From Pseudomonas izuensis (lineage in GTDB: Bacteria > Pseudomonadota > Gammaproteobacteria > Pseudomonadales > Pseudomonadaceae), in NCBI RefSeq assembly GCF_009861505.1, contig NZ_WTFT01000017.1, positions 62,001-126,000 of the forward strand: 64,000 nt of DNA. The letters run 5' to 3'. The first letter of the stretch is position 1. Each line of letters opens with the position of its first letter. This document shows, piece by piece, positions 9,167 to 18,267 of the stretch. The position numbers and the translations under genes were made by a program. The notes under the pieces were generated by a model. That model was not told the DNA's origin. It saw nothing but the letters and a program-made list of their open reading frames with translations, and did not search any database.

Positions 9167-9195
9167 TTGCCATCAGAAAAGCTTTCGACTACATT
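9167..9195 (+). promoter_or_regulatory. Sigma-70 promoter of tRNA-Ser
   Basis: TTGCCA and TACATT are separated by exactly 17 bases. A GC-rich discriminator (AGCGCGCC) follows, typical of stringently controlled stable RNA promoters. The tRNA begins 38 bases after the -10. Confidence 0.7.
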
Positions 9196-9233
9196 AGCGC
9201 GCCTCGACAGACAGAACTTGTTTGAAGAGATAC

Positions 9234-9323
9234 GGTGAAGTGTCCGAGTGGCTTAAGGAGCACGCCTGGAAAGTGTGTATACAGGAAACTGTATCGAGAG
9301 TTCGAATCTCTCCTTCACCGCCA
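9234..9323 (+). tRNA. tRNA-Ser (anticodon GGA)
   Basis: A 90-base class II tRNA. The acceptor stem GGTGAAG pairs with CTTCACC, followed by G and an encoded CCA. The anticodon stem CACGC/GTGTG encloses CTGGAAA, giving anticodon GGA at 9268-9270, which reads UCC and UCU. A long variable arm and the T-loop TTCGAATC are present. The PHB locus begins just downstream. Confidence 0.97.
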
Positions 9324-9330
9324 CATTTAA

Positions 9331-9366
9331 ACGAAAAAGCCCCGATTATTCGGGGCTTTTTCGTTT
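9331..9366 (+). terminator. Terminator of tRNA-Ser
   Basis: The stem AAAAAGCCCCGA/TCGGGGCTTTTT with a short loop lies eight bases after the CCA end. Confidence 0.9.
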
Positions 9367-9432
9367 CTGCGTTTCGGAAAAAAATCCAGTTCATACCTTG
9401 GACGGATCACCGGGAGTGATCCGCGAAAGTGC

Positions 9433-9699
9433 TTACTCTGGCATCGTCCAGGATTGTAGCGTGTAGCCTTCCTGGCTCAATTTGGCGCGCACCTCTTCCA
9501 GCAGGCTTTCCAGCTGCGCCGGGTCGGAATAGGCGCTGCTTGGTATCTGTTTGCGACAAATACGTGTGTTGGCCCGGTCGACGACAGTCAGGCTCAGTTC
9601 GCCATTACCGTCTTGCGGAGCCCAGGCGACGCATTGAAAAGGTTCGAGTGCGTGGCCGGCAATCAAAAGTGCTTCGTTGATGCGCAGCGGGGTGCTCAT
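9433..9699 (-). CDS. 88-residue protein downstream of phaC
   Basis: A small soluble protein starting MSTPLRINEALLIAGHALEP behind an excellent ribosome site (AAGGAGAG). It has no signal peptide or membrane span, a mixed beta start and a C-terminal helix (DPAQLESLLEEVRAKLSQEG). I do not recognise the family. It starts 59 bases after the phaC stop on the same strand, so it could be the last gene of the phaBAC transcript. A hairpin (GGATCAC/GTGATCC, 9404-9422) lies downstream. A granule-related role is only a guess from position. Confidence 0.75.
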   Translation of the reverse strand: MSTPLRINEALLIAGHALEPFQCVAWAPQDGNGELSLTVVDRANTRICRKQIPSSAYSDPAQLESLLEEVRAKLSQEGYTLQSWTMPE

Positions 9700-9758
9700 C
9701 GGTCGTCTCTCCTTGTACCCAACAAATGATGTGCCGAGCTCTGGCCCATAGCAGTCGT

Positions 9759-11462
9759 TCATTGTTTTACATACCTGCCTGGCGCCGGTTCCAGAGGCGG
9801 GAATTTGTCATTCCCTGTGTGTGCTACCGCGGGTTGGCGCTCGCCGGAGTGTCCCTCCAGCCAGTTGAACCAATCATTCCACCAGCTACCGGGTTGTTGC
9901 TCGGCATTCTTGAACCAGGTCTCCGGGTTTTTCGTGACCCGATTATTGGTCCAGTAATGGCGCTTCTGCTTGGTCGGTGGGTTGATGACGCCGGCGATAT
10001 GCCCTGACGCACCCAATACAAAACGCTTGGCCCCGGAGAGCAGGTTGGTGCTGGCGTAGGCACTTTTCCAGGGCACGATGTGATCGTCATGGGTGGCGAG
10101 GATGTAAGCGGGAGCCTCAATTGCACGCAAATCCAGTTTGGCCCCGCAGCATTCCAGCTCGCCTGATTTCAAATCGTTTTGCAGATAGGTGTGGCGCAGG
10201 TACCAGCAGTACATCGGGCCCGGAAAGTTGGTGCTGTCGTTATTCCAGTACAGCAGATCAAGGGGGATCGGCTTTTGTCCCTTGAGGTATTTGTCGACGT
10301 TGTAGTTCCACCACAATTCGTTGGGGCGCAGCAGGGAGAAGGTATTGCCCATGTCCTCGCCACGAAACAGCCCGATAGGGCCATTCTTGCCGCCGATTGT
10401 GCGCTCGCGGTAGGCCACCAGCTCTTCGTCGACGAAGACGTCGATGGCGCCGGTATCGAGGTAATCAAGGAACGTGGTGAGCAGGCTCACGCTGGCAATC
10501 TCTCTGTCGCCACGTGCAGCCAGTACGGCCAGTGCAGTGCTCAACAGGGTGCCGCCGATGCAGAAACCCACGCAATTGAGTCGCTGCTGGCCACTGATCT
10601 CGCGGGTCACTTGCAGGGCATTGATCACCCCGTGCTCAATCATGTCATCCCAGGTGGTGCCAGCGTGTTCCTGGTCAAAGTTGCGCCAAGATATCAGGAA
10701 TACGGGATGTCCCTTTTCCAGCAGGTGACGGACCATCGAGTTGTCCGGACGCAGATCAAGGATGTAGTACTTGTTGATCGAAGGCGGTACGACGAATACC
10801 GGGTGCCGGTACTGGGTTTCGCTTTGCGGATAGTACTGAATCAGCTGGAACAGATGATTCTCGAAGACGACTTCGCCAGGGGTGTTGGCCAGATCGACGC
10901 CAACCTTGAAGGCGTCTTTATCACACTGACGCATTTTGCCTTCGTTCATGTCGCTGGCCAGATGCTGCATGCCCGTGAGCAGGCTGGCACCCTGAGTCTC
11001 AACCACACGCTGCAGCGCGTCAGGGTTACTGACCAGAAAATTGCTTGGCGCACTGACGGCAATGGCTTGCTCGACCAGATAGCGCAGGCGTTGGCGCGGT
11101 TTCTTTTCGTTGATCAGCAGTTTGTCGAGCAGTTTCAGGAGAAAGCTGGAGTTGAGCAGGTAAAACGCAGCGAGGGAGCCGAACAGTGGGTCGCTCCAGT
11201 TGCCGCTGGCAAAGCGTCGATCATCGAAGCTGAAGGGTTGGCCGGTCAGCAATTTTTGGCCGAGTTGACCCCATTGAACCTGGTAGTCCATTTGAAGGCT
11301 ATCCAGGGTTTCGCGAGGCAGGTCGAACCAGGCACCGTGCTCATGCCCGGAAAACCAGGGATTGGTGCTGACCCACAGGCGCAATTGTTGCACTGCATAG
11401 GACGCGATGAACGGAACCTGGCCTGACCAATAGGTGGTGAATGTATGCGCGTTATTGTCCAT
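9759..11462 (-). CDS. phaC: Class I polyhydroxyalkanoate (PHB) synthase
   Basis: A 567-residue enzyme that polymerises 3-hydroxybutyryl-CoA on storage granules. The lipase-box-like motif GFCIGG places the nucleophile at Cys301. Asp460 in THDDHIVPW and His488 in ASGHIAGVINPP complete the triad. Length and the partnership with phaA and phaB point to class I, rather than the class II PhaC1/PhaC2 for medium-chain PHA found throughout Pseudomonas. The start (MDNNAHTFTTYW) has AAGGAA upstream. An upstream in-frame ATG would add 40 residues. It lies 160 bases downstream of phaA in the same direction. Confidence 0.93.
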   Translation of the reverse strand: MDNNAHTFTTYWSGQVPFIASYAVQQLRLWVSTNPWFSGHEHGAWFDLPRETLDSLQMDYQVQWGQLGQKLLTGQPFSFDDRRFASGNWSDPLFGSLAAFYLLNSSFLLKLLDKLLINEKKPRQRLRYLVEQAIAVSAPSNFLVSNPDALQRVVETQGASLLTGMQHLASDMNEGKMRQCDKDAFKVGVDLANTPGEVVFENHLFQLIQYYPQSETQYRHPVFVVPPSINKYYILDLRPDNSMVRHLLEKGHPVFLISWRNFDQEHAGTTWDDMIEHGVINALQVTREISGQQRLNCVGFCIGGTLLSTALAVLAARGDREIASVSLLTTFLDYLDTGAIDVFVDEELVAYRERTIGGKNGPIGLFRGEDMGNTFSLLRPNELWWNYNVDKYLKGQKPIPLDLLYWNNDSTNFPGPMYCWYLRHTYLQNDLKSGELECCGAKLDLRAIEAPAYILATHDDHIVPWKSAYASTNLLSGAKRFVLGASGHIAGVINPPTKQKRHYWTNNRVTKNPETWFKNAEQQPGSWWNDWFNWLEGHSGERQPAVAHTGNDKFPPLEPAPGRYVKQ

Positions 11463-11622
11463 AAAGTTCCTTGCCCCTACCGATGAGCCGGGCAGAAAAA
11501 AGCCGCGCTGTGCCGGACTCCGGCATTGCGACGGCAGAAATGCGGGCTGCATTGTTTGACGCCAATCTGATGCGCGGAGCAAGGCTCGCAGGTCCGCGCA
11601 TTGGCGATTCAGATGCCGTTGG

Positions 11623-12801
11623 TTAGCGCTCGATAGCCAGGCCTACGCCTTGTCCACCACCGATGCACAACGTAGCCAGCGCCTTCTTTCCATCGCGACG
11701 GACCAGTTCGTGCACCAGCGACACCAGAATCCGTGCCCCCGACGCGCCGATCGGATGACCAAGGGCGATTGCACCGCCGTTGACGTTGACTTTGCTGGTG
11801 TCCCAACCCATCTCTTTGCCAACCGCCAGCGCCTGGGCGGCGAAGGCTTCATTGGCTTCGATCAGGTCGAGGTCCTCGACGCTCCAGCCGGCTTTTTGCA
11901 GGGTCAGGCGTGTAGCCGGGACCGGGCCGATGCCCATGATTGACGGGTCCACACCGGCGCTGGCATAGGCTTTGATCCGTGCCAGTACTGGAAGGCCCAG
12001 CGCTTGTGCTTTAGCAGCGCTGGCCAGCAACAGCACGGCCGCACCATCGTTGAGGGTCGACGCGTTGCCGGCGGTCACGCTGCCGTCTTTCTGGAATGCA
12101 GGCTTGAGTTTCGCCAAGGCTTGCGCAGTGCTGTCGATACGCGGTTGTTCATCGGTGTCGAAGACCAGTGGTTCGCCCTTGCGCTGAGGAATCAGGATCG
12201 GGGTGATTTCGCTCTGGAAACGCCCGCCTTCAATGGCGGCGGCGGCCTTCTGTTGCGAGGCGGCAGCAAAGGCATCCTGTGCTTCACGAGAAATCTCGTA
12301 CTTCTGCGCCAGATTCTCGGCGGTGATACCCATGTGGTAGTCGTTGAAGGCGTCCCACAGGCCATCCTGGATCATGCTGTCTTGCAGCTGCGCATGGCCC
12401 ATGCGCAGGCCGGTACGTGCCTTGGGCAGAACATAAGGGGCCAGGCTCATGTTTTCCTGACCGCCAGCGATCACCAGTTCCGCGTCGCCGCAACGGATTG
12501 CCTGGACGGCGAGATGGATCGCCTTGAGGCCGGAGCCGCAGACCTTGTTCAAGGTCAGGGCAGGTGTGGTGTTTGGCAAGCCAGCCTTGATCGCTGTCTG
12601 GCGTGCCGGGTTTTGTCCAGCGCCGGCAGTGAGTACCTGGCCCAGGATCACTTCATCAATCTGAGCAGCATCGAGACCCGTCTGCTCCAGCAAGTTGCGA
12701 ATCACTGCGGCACCCAGCTCGGTCGCGGGAATTGCAGACAAGGAACCCTGGAAACTGCCAATGGCGGTACGAGTAGCGGCAACGATTACGACTTCGTTCA
12801 T
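11623..12801 (-). CDS. phaA: Acetoacetyl-CoA thiolase for PHB synthesis
   Basis: A 392-residue biosynthetic thiolase that condenses two acetyl-CoA to acetoacetyl-CoA. Nucleophile Cys88 is in NKVCGSGLKA, and the C-terminal active-site motifs NEAFAAQ, GHPIGASG and CIGGGQG are intact. The start has GAGGT eight bases upstream. It lies 63 bases after phaB and before phaC, the order B-A-C known for PHB loci of Pseudomonas sp. 61-3 and P. extremaustralis (from memory). Compared with the beta-oxidation thiolase at 1.9-3.1 kb it is much closer to classical PhaA/AtoB. Confidence 0.93.
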   Translation of the reverse strand: MNEVVIVAATRTAIGSFQGSLSAIPATELGAAVIRNLLEQTGLDAAQIDEVILGQVLTAGAGQNPARQTAIKAGLPNTTPALTLNKVCGSGLKAIHLAVQAIRCGDAELVIAGGQENMSLAPYVLPKARTGLRMGHAQLQDSMIQDGLWDAFNDYHMGITAENLAQKYEISREAQDAFAAASQQKAAAAIEGGRFQSEITPILIPQRKGEPLVFDTDEQPRIDSTAQALAKLKPAFQKDGSVTAGNASTLNDGAAVLLLASAAKAQALGLPVLARIKAYASAGVDPSIMGIGPVPATRLTLQKAGWSVEDLDLIEANEAFAAQALAVGKEMGWDTSKVNVNGGAIALGHPIGASGARILVSLVHELVRRDGKKALATLCIGGGQGVGLAIER

Positions 12802-12864
12802 GCGTGACCTCATGGAAAGACAAAATTCGTCGAGCAAACCAGGGCATTGCTGCCCTGATCAGGG

Positions 12865-13611
12865 TTATTGCATGTTCATGCCGCCGTTCAAGGAGAAGTC
12901 GGCACCGGTGCTGTAGGCGGACTCATCGGAAGCCAGCCACGCCACGATTGAGGCGATCTCTTCGGGTTGGCCAAGGCGACCCACCGGTATGCCCGCGATC
13001 ATGCCTTCGAGAATGTCCGGGCGAATGGCCGCGGTCATGGAGGTTTCGATATAGCCTGGGGAAACGGTATTGACGGTCACGCCCTTGCCGGAAACTTCCC
13101 GGGCCAGTGCCATGGTGAAACCATGGATGCCAGCCTTGGCGGCGGAGTAGTTGGTCTGACCGAACTGGCCACGCTGACCGTTGATCGAGGAGATATTGAT
13201 GATCCGCCCCCAACCCTTGGCCAACATGCCTTCAATGACCTGCTTGGTGGTGTTGAACAGGCCCGTCAGGTTGGTCCCGATCACACTGTTCCAGTCTTCC
13301 GGGGTGAGCTTGCGAAAAGAGGCGTCGCGAGTGATGCCGGCGTTGTTGACCAGCACATCGATCGGGCCGAATTGTTCACGCGCCATCTCGAAAGCCTTGC
13401 GGGTCGTCTCCCAATCGGTGACGTCGCCATAGATGAACTCGAACTCATAACCCGCCTCGCGCTGGCTGGCAGCCCAGTCGTTCTTGCGGCTGGAATCAGA
13501 GCTGCAGCCGACGATTACCTTGAATCCTTCCTTGTATAGACGTTGGCTGATTGCCGTACCGATACCGCCCATACCACCCGTTACCAAAGCAATACGACTA
13601 CGCGATTCCAT
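12865..13611 (-). CDS. phaB: NADPH-dependent acetoacetyl-CoA reductase
   Basis: A 248-residue short-chain dehydrogenase that reduces acetoacetyl-CoA to (R)-3-hydroxybutyryl-CoA. The nucleotide motif TGGMGGIG is near residue 11, NNAG near 90, and the catalytic Ser-Tyr-Lys appear as INISSINGQ and YSAAK. It ends with the family-typical LNGGMNMQ. GGAG stands eight bases before the ATG. It is the first gene of the leftward phaBAC operon and is divergent from the AraC regulator across 272 bases. Confidence 0.94.
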   Translation of the reverse strand: MESRSRIALVTGGMGGIGTAISQRLYKEGFKVIVGCSSDSSRKNDWAASQREAGYEFEFIYGDVTDWETTRKAFEMAREQFGPIDVLVNNAGITRDASFRKLTPEDWNSVIGTNLTGLFNTTKQVIEGMLAKGWGRIINISSINGQRGQFGQTNYSAAKAGIHGFTMALAREVSGKGVTVNTVSPGYIETSMTAAIRPDILEGMIAGIPVGRLGQPEEIASIVAWLASDESAYSTGADFSLNGGMNMQ

Positions 13612-13883
13612 ACATCTACTCCATTTTTTTTGCGCTGCAGGAGAGAAGATTGTTCGATATCGACGGGGCGTGCGGAAGTGTTTGAAGGTGACGATTTCCT
13701 GTCCATCGGTGCCACGCGGCTATTCTGGCCTGATGGCAAAAAAATGAAGAACTACCCTGCTGGGATCAATTTCTGAAACTCCATGGATAGTTAATATTTG
13801 TGAAACATTATTGAAATATGTTCAACGCATGTCAGTATCGGCTCCGGACAGGACGTTCGGTTCCACAGGTCAATGAGGACGCC
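13612..13883. promoter_or_regulatory. Divergent control region between phaB and the AraC regulator
   Basis: This AT-richer segment must hold both promoters. At 13801-13824 an imperfect inverted repeat TGAAACAT ... ATGTTCA could be a regulator site. No convincing -35/-10 pair could be assigned. Confidence 0.45.
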
Positions 13884-14999
13884 ATGTATAGAATGAGTTC
13901 AGGTTATGCCAGCGTGCTGGCGAATACGTTTTTGGCCCAAGGACTGGACGTTGCCCGTCTGTGCGAGGAGGCGGGGCTGGATATCAGGTTTGTGAATGAA
14001 CCGGGGGCATTCTGCGACAGAAGTATTATCTATCGTCTTTGGGATCTGGCTGCTCAGGCTTCGGATGACCCGAACATCGGTTTGAAAGCCTACGGGAATT
14101 TCCATCCCAGCAGTTTTCAGATCGTGGGTTACACGATGATGTCCAGTTCGAACCTGAAAAGGGCACTTGAGCGTCTGGTTCGTTTCAGCCCGTTGATCGG
14201 TACCGGATTCAGCCTTTTCCTTGTCCGGGAGCAGCAGCATTACCGACTGGCCAGCCTCGATCATCAGCAATCTGGCTCGGTCAAACCCCGGCAATATACG
14301 GATGCAGGCTTGTCTTCGCTGCTGGGGTTCTGCCATTGGCTGGCAGGTGGCAAGTCACCGCAACCTTTGAGTGTGGAGTTCACGTATCCCGAACCCGAAG
14401 ACACGTCGGAGCATCAGCGGCTTTTTGGCTGTCCGCTGAAATTTGGCTCGGCGTATGACAGCATCTTGTTCGATGGCCAGGAGCTTCTGAGTCCTTTGAG
14501 CATGGCCAACGAGGCGTTGGCCACCCTCCATGACAGTTTTGCCGTGGCTCAATTGGACCTGTTGTCCGGTTGCTCTATCGTTGGCAGGATTCGCGGGCTG
14601 ATTACCGAACGCTTGAGCCAGGGGCAATGCGATATGGAGTCGATTGCGGCGGCACTGAACATCAGCAAGCGAACGCTTCAACGAGGCCTTGAGAAGGACG
14701 GCACGCAATTCAAGGACGTCCTGAACGATGTGCGCCGCCAGATGGCTGACTTCTATTTGCGCCATTCTCATTTCAACTTGAAGCATGTGACATGCCTGCT
14801 CGGCTTCCATGATCACAGCAGCTTCCATAAGGCATGCATCCGTTGGTTCGGTATGACCCCCGGCCAGTATCGAACCGACGAGTTGTCGCCTGTGGTCGAA
14901 GAAGTCACGCCGGTCCGACCCATGAACCCCGTCGGCCTGTACAGGGATCAAAAGGTCGCAGGCTTCGCCAACGTCTACGCCGAACGGATACACCGCTAA
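13884..14999 (+). CDS. phbR: AraC-family activator of the PHB operon
   Basis: A 371-residue transcription factor. Residues 1-about 230 resemble the arabinose-binding-like N-terminal domain of the OruR/ArgR-type AraC group (SSGYASVLANTFLAQGLD at the start). The C-terminal 100 residues hold the two helix-turn-helix motifs: MESIAAALNISKRTLQRGL and HVTCLLGFHDHSSFHKACIRWFG (split here by a few residues), ending in TPGQYR. The start follows TGAGGAC. It is divergent from phaB. An AraC-type PhbR sits in the same place in Pseudomonas sp. 61-3, which supports its role as activator. The inducer is unknown. Confidence 0.85.
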   Translation: MYRMSSGYASVLANTFLAQGLDVARLCEEAGLDIRFVNEPGAFCDRSIIYRLWDLAAQASDDPNIGLKAYGNFHPSSFQIVGYTMMSSSNLKRALERLVRFSPLIGTGFSLFLVREQQHYRLASLDHQQSGSVKPRQYTDAGLSSLLGFCHWLAGGKSPQPLSVEFTYPEPEDTSEHQRLFGCPLKFGSAYDSILFDGQELLSPLSMANEALATLHDSFAVAQLDLLSGCSIVGRIRGLITERLSQGQCDMESIAAALNISKRTLQRGLEKDGTQFKDVLNDVRRQMADFYLRHSHFNLKHVTCLLGFHDHSSFHKACIRWFGMTPGQYRTDELSPVVEEVTPVRPMNPVGLYRDQKVAGFANVYAERIHR

Positions 15000-15013
15000 T
15001 CCCTTGTGAAGGT

Positions 15014-17392
15014 TTATTGAGGTTTGGGGCCTTTTGTCTTTCTGCTCGCTTTGCGCTTCGGGGCTTTAACGACGATGGCGGGAGCGGGCGTCGGGGTGAC
15101 AACTGTTTCACTGGGCGGTTGGGTCAGGCCAAAGCCCGGCAGAGGGACTTCGAGCAGCGCGTGGAGTTCACGCCAGAGTTCGCCTTTTGCTCCGGTTGTC
15201 GCCGGCAGTTCAGGCATCATTTGCCCAACGGCTGTCAGGACCTGTTGGCGTTCCTTTGCCTCTGGGAGCAATAAGGGCAGGGTGCGCAAACTTTCTTGCG
15301 GGTGGGCAAAAACCAGCAGATTCTGCAAGCGGATGGCCTCGCGCAGGGCCGTGGGCTCATTGCTGTAATCCTGGACCTGCCGATGCACCTGCTGGACCAG
15401 TTTTTCGATGTTTTCCTTGCCCGCCTTGTCGCTGTCACGGCCCAGTAGAAACAGAATCCTCACCAAGGCTTCCAGGGGGCCACCATGGGGTAGCGAATCC
15501 TGCAGGCGTTCGATCAGGGCCTGGTCCTGCCTGTCGGCATGTGCCTGGAGATTTCGCGCAGGCTTGTTGCCAGTGAGGGCATTCAGTGCGCCATAAACTC
15601 CGTAAAAACACAGCTCCTGAGTGGCATCACGCATATCGCGGTACGCATTCAGGGTGTCCTGCATCTGGTTGGAGAACAGTTCCTGCCAGGCCAGCAACGG
15701 GTTGTCTTTGCGGGCGGGACGACGATCACTGGTGACTTTGGATGTGCTCCCGGCCAACCACCACAGCGCCGGATTCAGGCTGCTCCATAGCAACCGCTGC
15801 TGTTGGAAGGGGTGCGTCCTGCGCATCAATTCGGCAACGGGTTCGTTGATCATCGGACGCAGCCATGGACGTATGAATCCGTCGTAAAACGCGCTGTTGA
15901 TTTCAGAGATGCGCTCTACCAGAGAGAATTCGCGATCGTCATCACGGGCCGGCTCGATGTCGTCGTGGATATCGGCGATTCGCCTTGATTCGAATTGCAC
16001 TCGGTATTGCACGTCATGGCTGCCTGAAGGGGCCGGCAGATCGTCAATCAGCATTTCATACAGCCCTGCCGGCAGCGCATTGATGGCTTCGACGGCGCCG
16101 AGCAACTCCCGGTGTTCACGCCGCGCCACCTTGCCGGAGACGAAAATACCCAAATGGCCGATGCTGGCGTGCCGAAGATAGACGATGGTGCGGCCTGCCT
16201 CATGCAAAGCGAGATCGCTGGGATAGACATCGGTGATCCAGTTCAATGCCTGCTGGGGAGGGGTGATGTTGTCGCCGTAGGAGCAGAACACCACCACCGG
16301 TACCTCGATCCGTTTCAGGTCGATACCGCTGCTCTTGCGATCGAGTCCGCCGGACAATTGGTTGCCGATGAAAAGATCGTCGACAATCATCTCGATCTCT
16401 TCGCCATTGAGCAGGGTCGGGCTGCCCCACCAGCGTTCGAAGTCGAGAAAGCGCGCAGCCTCGCTGTCGACCTGGCTGAACAACTGGTAGTACTTGCCCC
16501 AAAAAGTGTTGGCCGGGTCCAGGTTTTCGAAATTGCTGACCAGCCAGCTACCGTCAAAACGGCCGTTGCCCAAGTCGCTGCCCAGGCGAGCCAACCAGCC
16601 ACCACCCAGCAGGCCACCGGTATAGCGCATCGGATTGCGTCCATTGACACCGGCCCAGTAGGACAGGGGGGCACCATTGATAATGATCAATCCCGGCAGT
16701 TCCGGTCGTGTTGCCGCCAGTCCCATCAGGGCCCAGCCGGCTTGGCAGTTACCAATGATGATCGGCTTGCTGTTGGCCGGGTGTAGGGCGCCGACGACTT
16801 CGATGAACCGGGCCTGGGCTTCGGCGATATGGGCCAGGGTTTGCCCGGGCTGTGGTGAGTGGCTGAAAGAGATGAAATAGGTGGGGTGGCCGGCTCTGAG
16901 GCTTTCACCTAATACCGAATCCTGTTTGAAACCGCCGATGCCCGAGCCGTGGCCGCCGCGTGGGTCAATGATGATCACCGGCCGGGCGTTGCTGTCGATT
17001 TCTTGCCCGGGTCCGGGGAGGATTTGCAGCAGTGAATAGTTGACCGGGTGCGGGAGCTCGGAGCCTGCGATCAGGGTTTCATGAGCGAACTTGAGCAGCA
17101 GCGGATACCCGGCGCGTTCATGGGCCAGCGTATTGTCGCCGCGCTGGCGCAGGGTGTCCCAAAACAGCAGGCAACGTTGGCCGAAGTCCGTGACATATTC
17201 CTGCCATTCAGCGGGCGTAGGTTGTCTGAGTTGACCCCGCTTCAGAGGTGCGAGGGTTTTTTCCTGGCGCTGGCGACAAGCAAAAAGGAAGTTCAGCGTA
17301 TTGAGGCGCTGCAGATGAATCAGGTGTTCGAACAGGCCGCGTTGAGAGGAAAGTCTGTCATATTGCGATGCAATAATATCTTCCTGGCCCAT
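15014..17392 (-). CDS. DUF3141 protein, PHA-synthase-like alpha/beta hydrolase
   Basis: A 792-residue protein. Residues about 135-430 are an alpha/beta-hydrolase domain with a complete possible triad: Cys216 in IIGNCQAGW (the GxCxG form seen in PHA synthases), Asp374 in CSYGDNITPP, and His413 in SIGHLGIF. This triad has the same layout as PhaC. Residues about 480-750 are a mostly helical region of unknown role, and the last 20 residues are Pro- and Lys-rich (VKAPKRKASRKTKG). It has no signal peptide. It lies inside the PHB locus, convergent with the activator gene and divergent from the phasin. It may be a second polymerase, a depolymerase or a granule protein. The family is known only as DUF3141. 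Confidence 0.88.
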   Translation of the reverse strand: MGQEDIIASQYDRLSSQRGLFEHLIHLQRLNTLNFLFACRQRQEKTLAPLKRGQLRQPTPAEWQEYVTDFGQRCLLFWDTLRQRGDNTLAHERAGYPLLLKFAHETLIAGSELPHPVNYSLLQILPGPGQEIDSNARPVIIIDPRGGHGSGIGGFKQDSVLGESLRAGHPTYFISFSHSPQPGQTLAHIAEAQARFIEVVGALHPANSKPIIIGNCQAGWALMGLAATRPELPGLIIINGAPLSYWAGVNGRNPMRYTGGLLGGGWLARLGSDLGNGRFDGSWLVSNFENLDPANTFWGKYYQLFSQVDSEAARFLDFERWWGSPTLLNGEEIEMIVDDLFIGNQLSGGLDRKSSGIDLKRIEVPVVVFCSYGDNITPPQQALNWITDVYPSDLALHEAGRTIVYLRHASIGHLGIFVSGKVARREHRELLGAVEAINALPAGLYEMLIDDLPAPSGSHDVQYRVQFESRRIADIHDDIEPARDDDREFSLVERISEINSAFYDGFIRPWLRPMINEPVAELMRRTHPFQQQRLLWSSLNPALWWLAGSTSKVTSDRRPARKDNPLLAWQELFSNQMQDTLNAYRDMRDATQELCFYGVYGALNALTGNKPARNLQAHADRQDQALIERLQDSLPHGGPLEALVRILFLLGRDSDKAGKENIEKLVQQVHRQVQDYSNEPTALREAIRLQNLLVFAHPQESLRTLPLLLPEAKERQQVLTAVGQMMPELPATTGAKGELWRELHALLEVPLPGFGLTQPPSETVVTPTPAPAIVVKAPKRKASRKTKGPKPQ

Positions 17393-17644
17393 GGTGATCT
17401 CCTGGTTTTATGCATGAGAAGCAGCTTGCCTGCCTCTCATCATCAAAGAGCGCTTGGCCGGCCGTTTGCCTTTCAGGAGTCTATAGCGAATAGCGGCGGG
17501 AGGTGAAGGTTTTTTGTGCGGCGCACAAAAAAGCATTGCCAAACGGATTTGTGCACTGCAATATAAAGGCTAACGCGATGACCGGCAGGATCGCTATCGC
17601 GTCCTCAGGCCCACGTCGGCCTTTCAGAATCAGGAGATTCAAGC

Positions 17645-18208
17645 ATGTCTTTTTTCAACTTGGAAAAATTGCAAGACGCTCAGAAAGCCAACCTCGACCT
17701 CCTGCAGCAAATCAGCGGCAAAATCTTCTCCAGTGTTGAGCAGCTCAGCCAATTGCAGTTCAAGACCTTGCAGGCCACAACCGAGGAGCAGTTCGACGGT
17801 TTCCGCAAACTGCTGGCGGTACGTGATCCACAAGGGTTCGCTGAGCTCCAGGCTTCGTTCACCCAGCCTAATGTGCAAGCCGAACGTCTGGCTGAGTTCA
17901 ATCGTCAAGTACACGCGCTGATTGTTGGCACCCAATCGGAAATTGCCCAACTGGCCACGCGTCAGGTCGAGGCGGGCACCCGGCAGGTGCAAGAGTTCGT
18001 TGAAGTGATCAGCAAGAATGCACCGGCTGGCTCCGAGTCTGTTGTGGCCGGATTCAAGTCATCGCTGGCGAATGCCAGTACCGTTTTTGAAAGTGCACAG
18101 AAAGCCGTAAAACAGGCTGCTGACGCTGCCCAGAGTGGTTTTGGCGCAGCGACCGCTGCTGCCGGCAAAACCGCTCCTGGTGCCAAGGCTACTAGCGAAA
18201 GCAAATAA
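17645..18208 (+). CDS. phaP: Phasin, PHA granule-associated protein
   Basis: A 187-residue phasin of the phasin_2 family: it starts MSFFNLEKLQDAQKANLD, is almost wholly helical with heptad-like repeats, and ends in an Ala/Gly/Lys-rich tail (GAATAAAGKTAPGAKA). Phasins coat PHA granules and limit their size. AGGAG precedes the start. It is transcribed away from the DUF3141 gene across 252 bases, and a strong terminator overlapping the end of phaR follows. PhaR commonly represses phasin genes, so this intergenic region is a likely PhaR target. Confidence 0.92.
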   Translation: MSFFNLEKLQDAQKANLDLLQQISGKIFSSVEQLSQLQFKTLQATTEEQFDGFRKLLAVRDPQGFAELQASFTQPNVQAERLAEFNRQVHALIVGTQSEIAQLATRQVEAGTRQVQEFVEVISKNAPAGSESVVAGFKSSLANASTVFESAQKAVKQAADAAQSGFGAATAAAGKTAPGAKATSESK

Positions 18209-18230
18209 GTCGGATCAGAACGGTTACAGG

Positions 18231-18267
18231 ATGACGATGGGTTTATTCCCCATCGTCATTTTTTTTT
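18231..18267 (+). terminator. Terminator of phaP, overlapping the end of phaR
   Basis: The stem ATGACGATGGG/CCCATCGTCAT is followed on the plus strand by ten T residues. The stem-loop includes the last codons and stop of the convergent phaR gene. The minus strand has no T tract, so it acts for phaP. Confidence 0.88.

Noticed and set aside
10179..11426. A 415-residue plus-strand frame opposite phaC
   Set aside because: Antisense of a conserved PHA synthase with an intact triad; its composition is that of a shadow frame.
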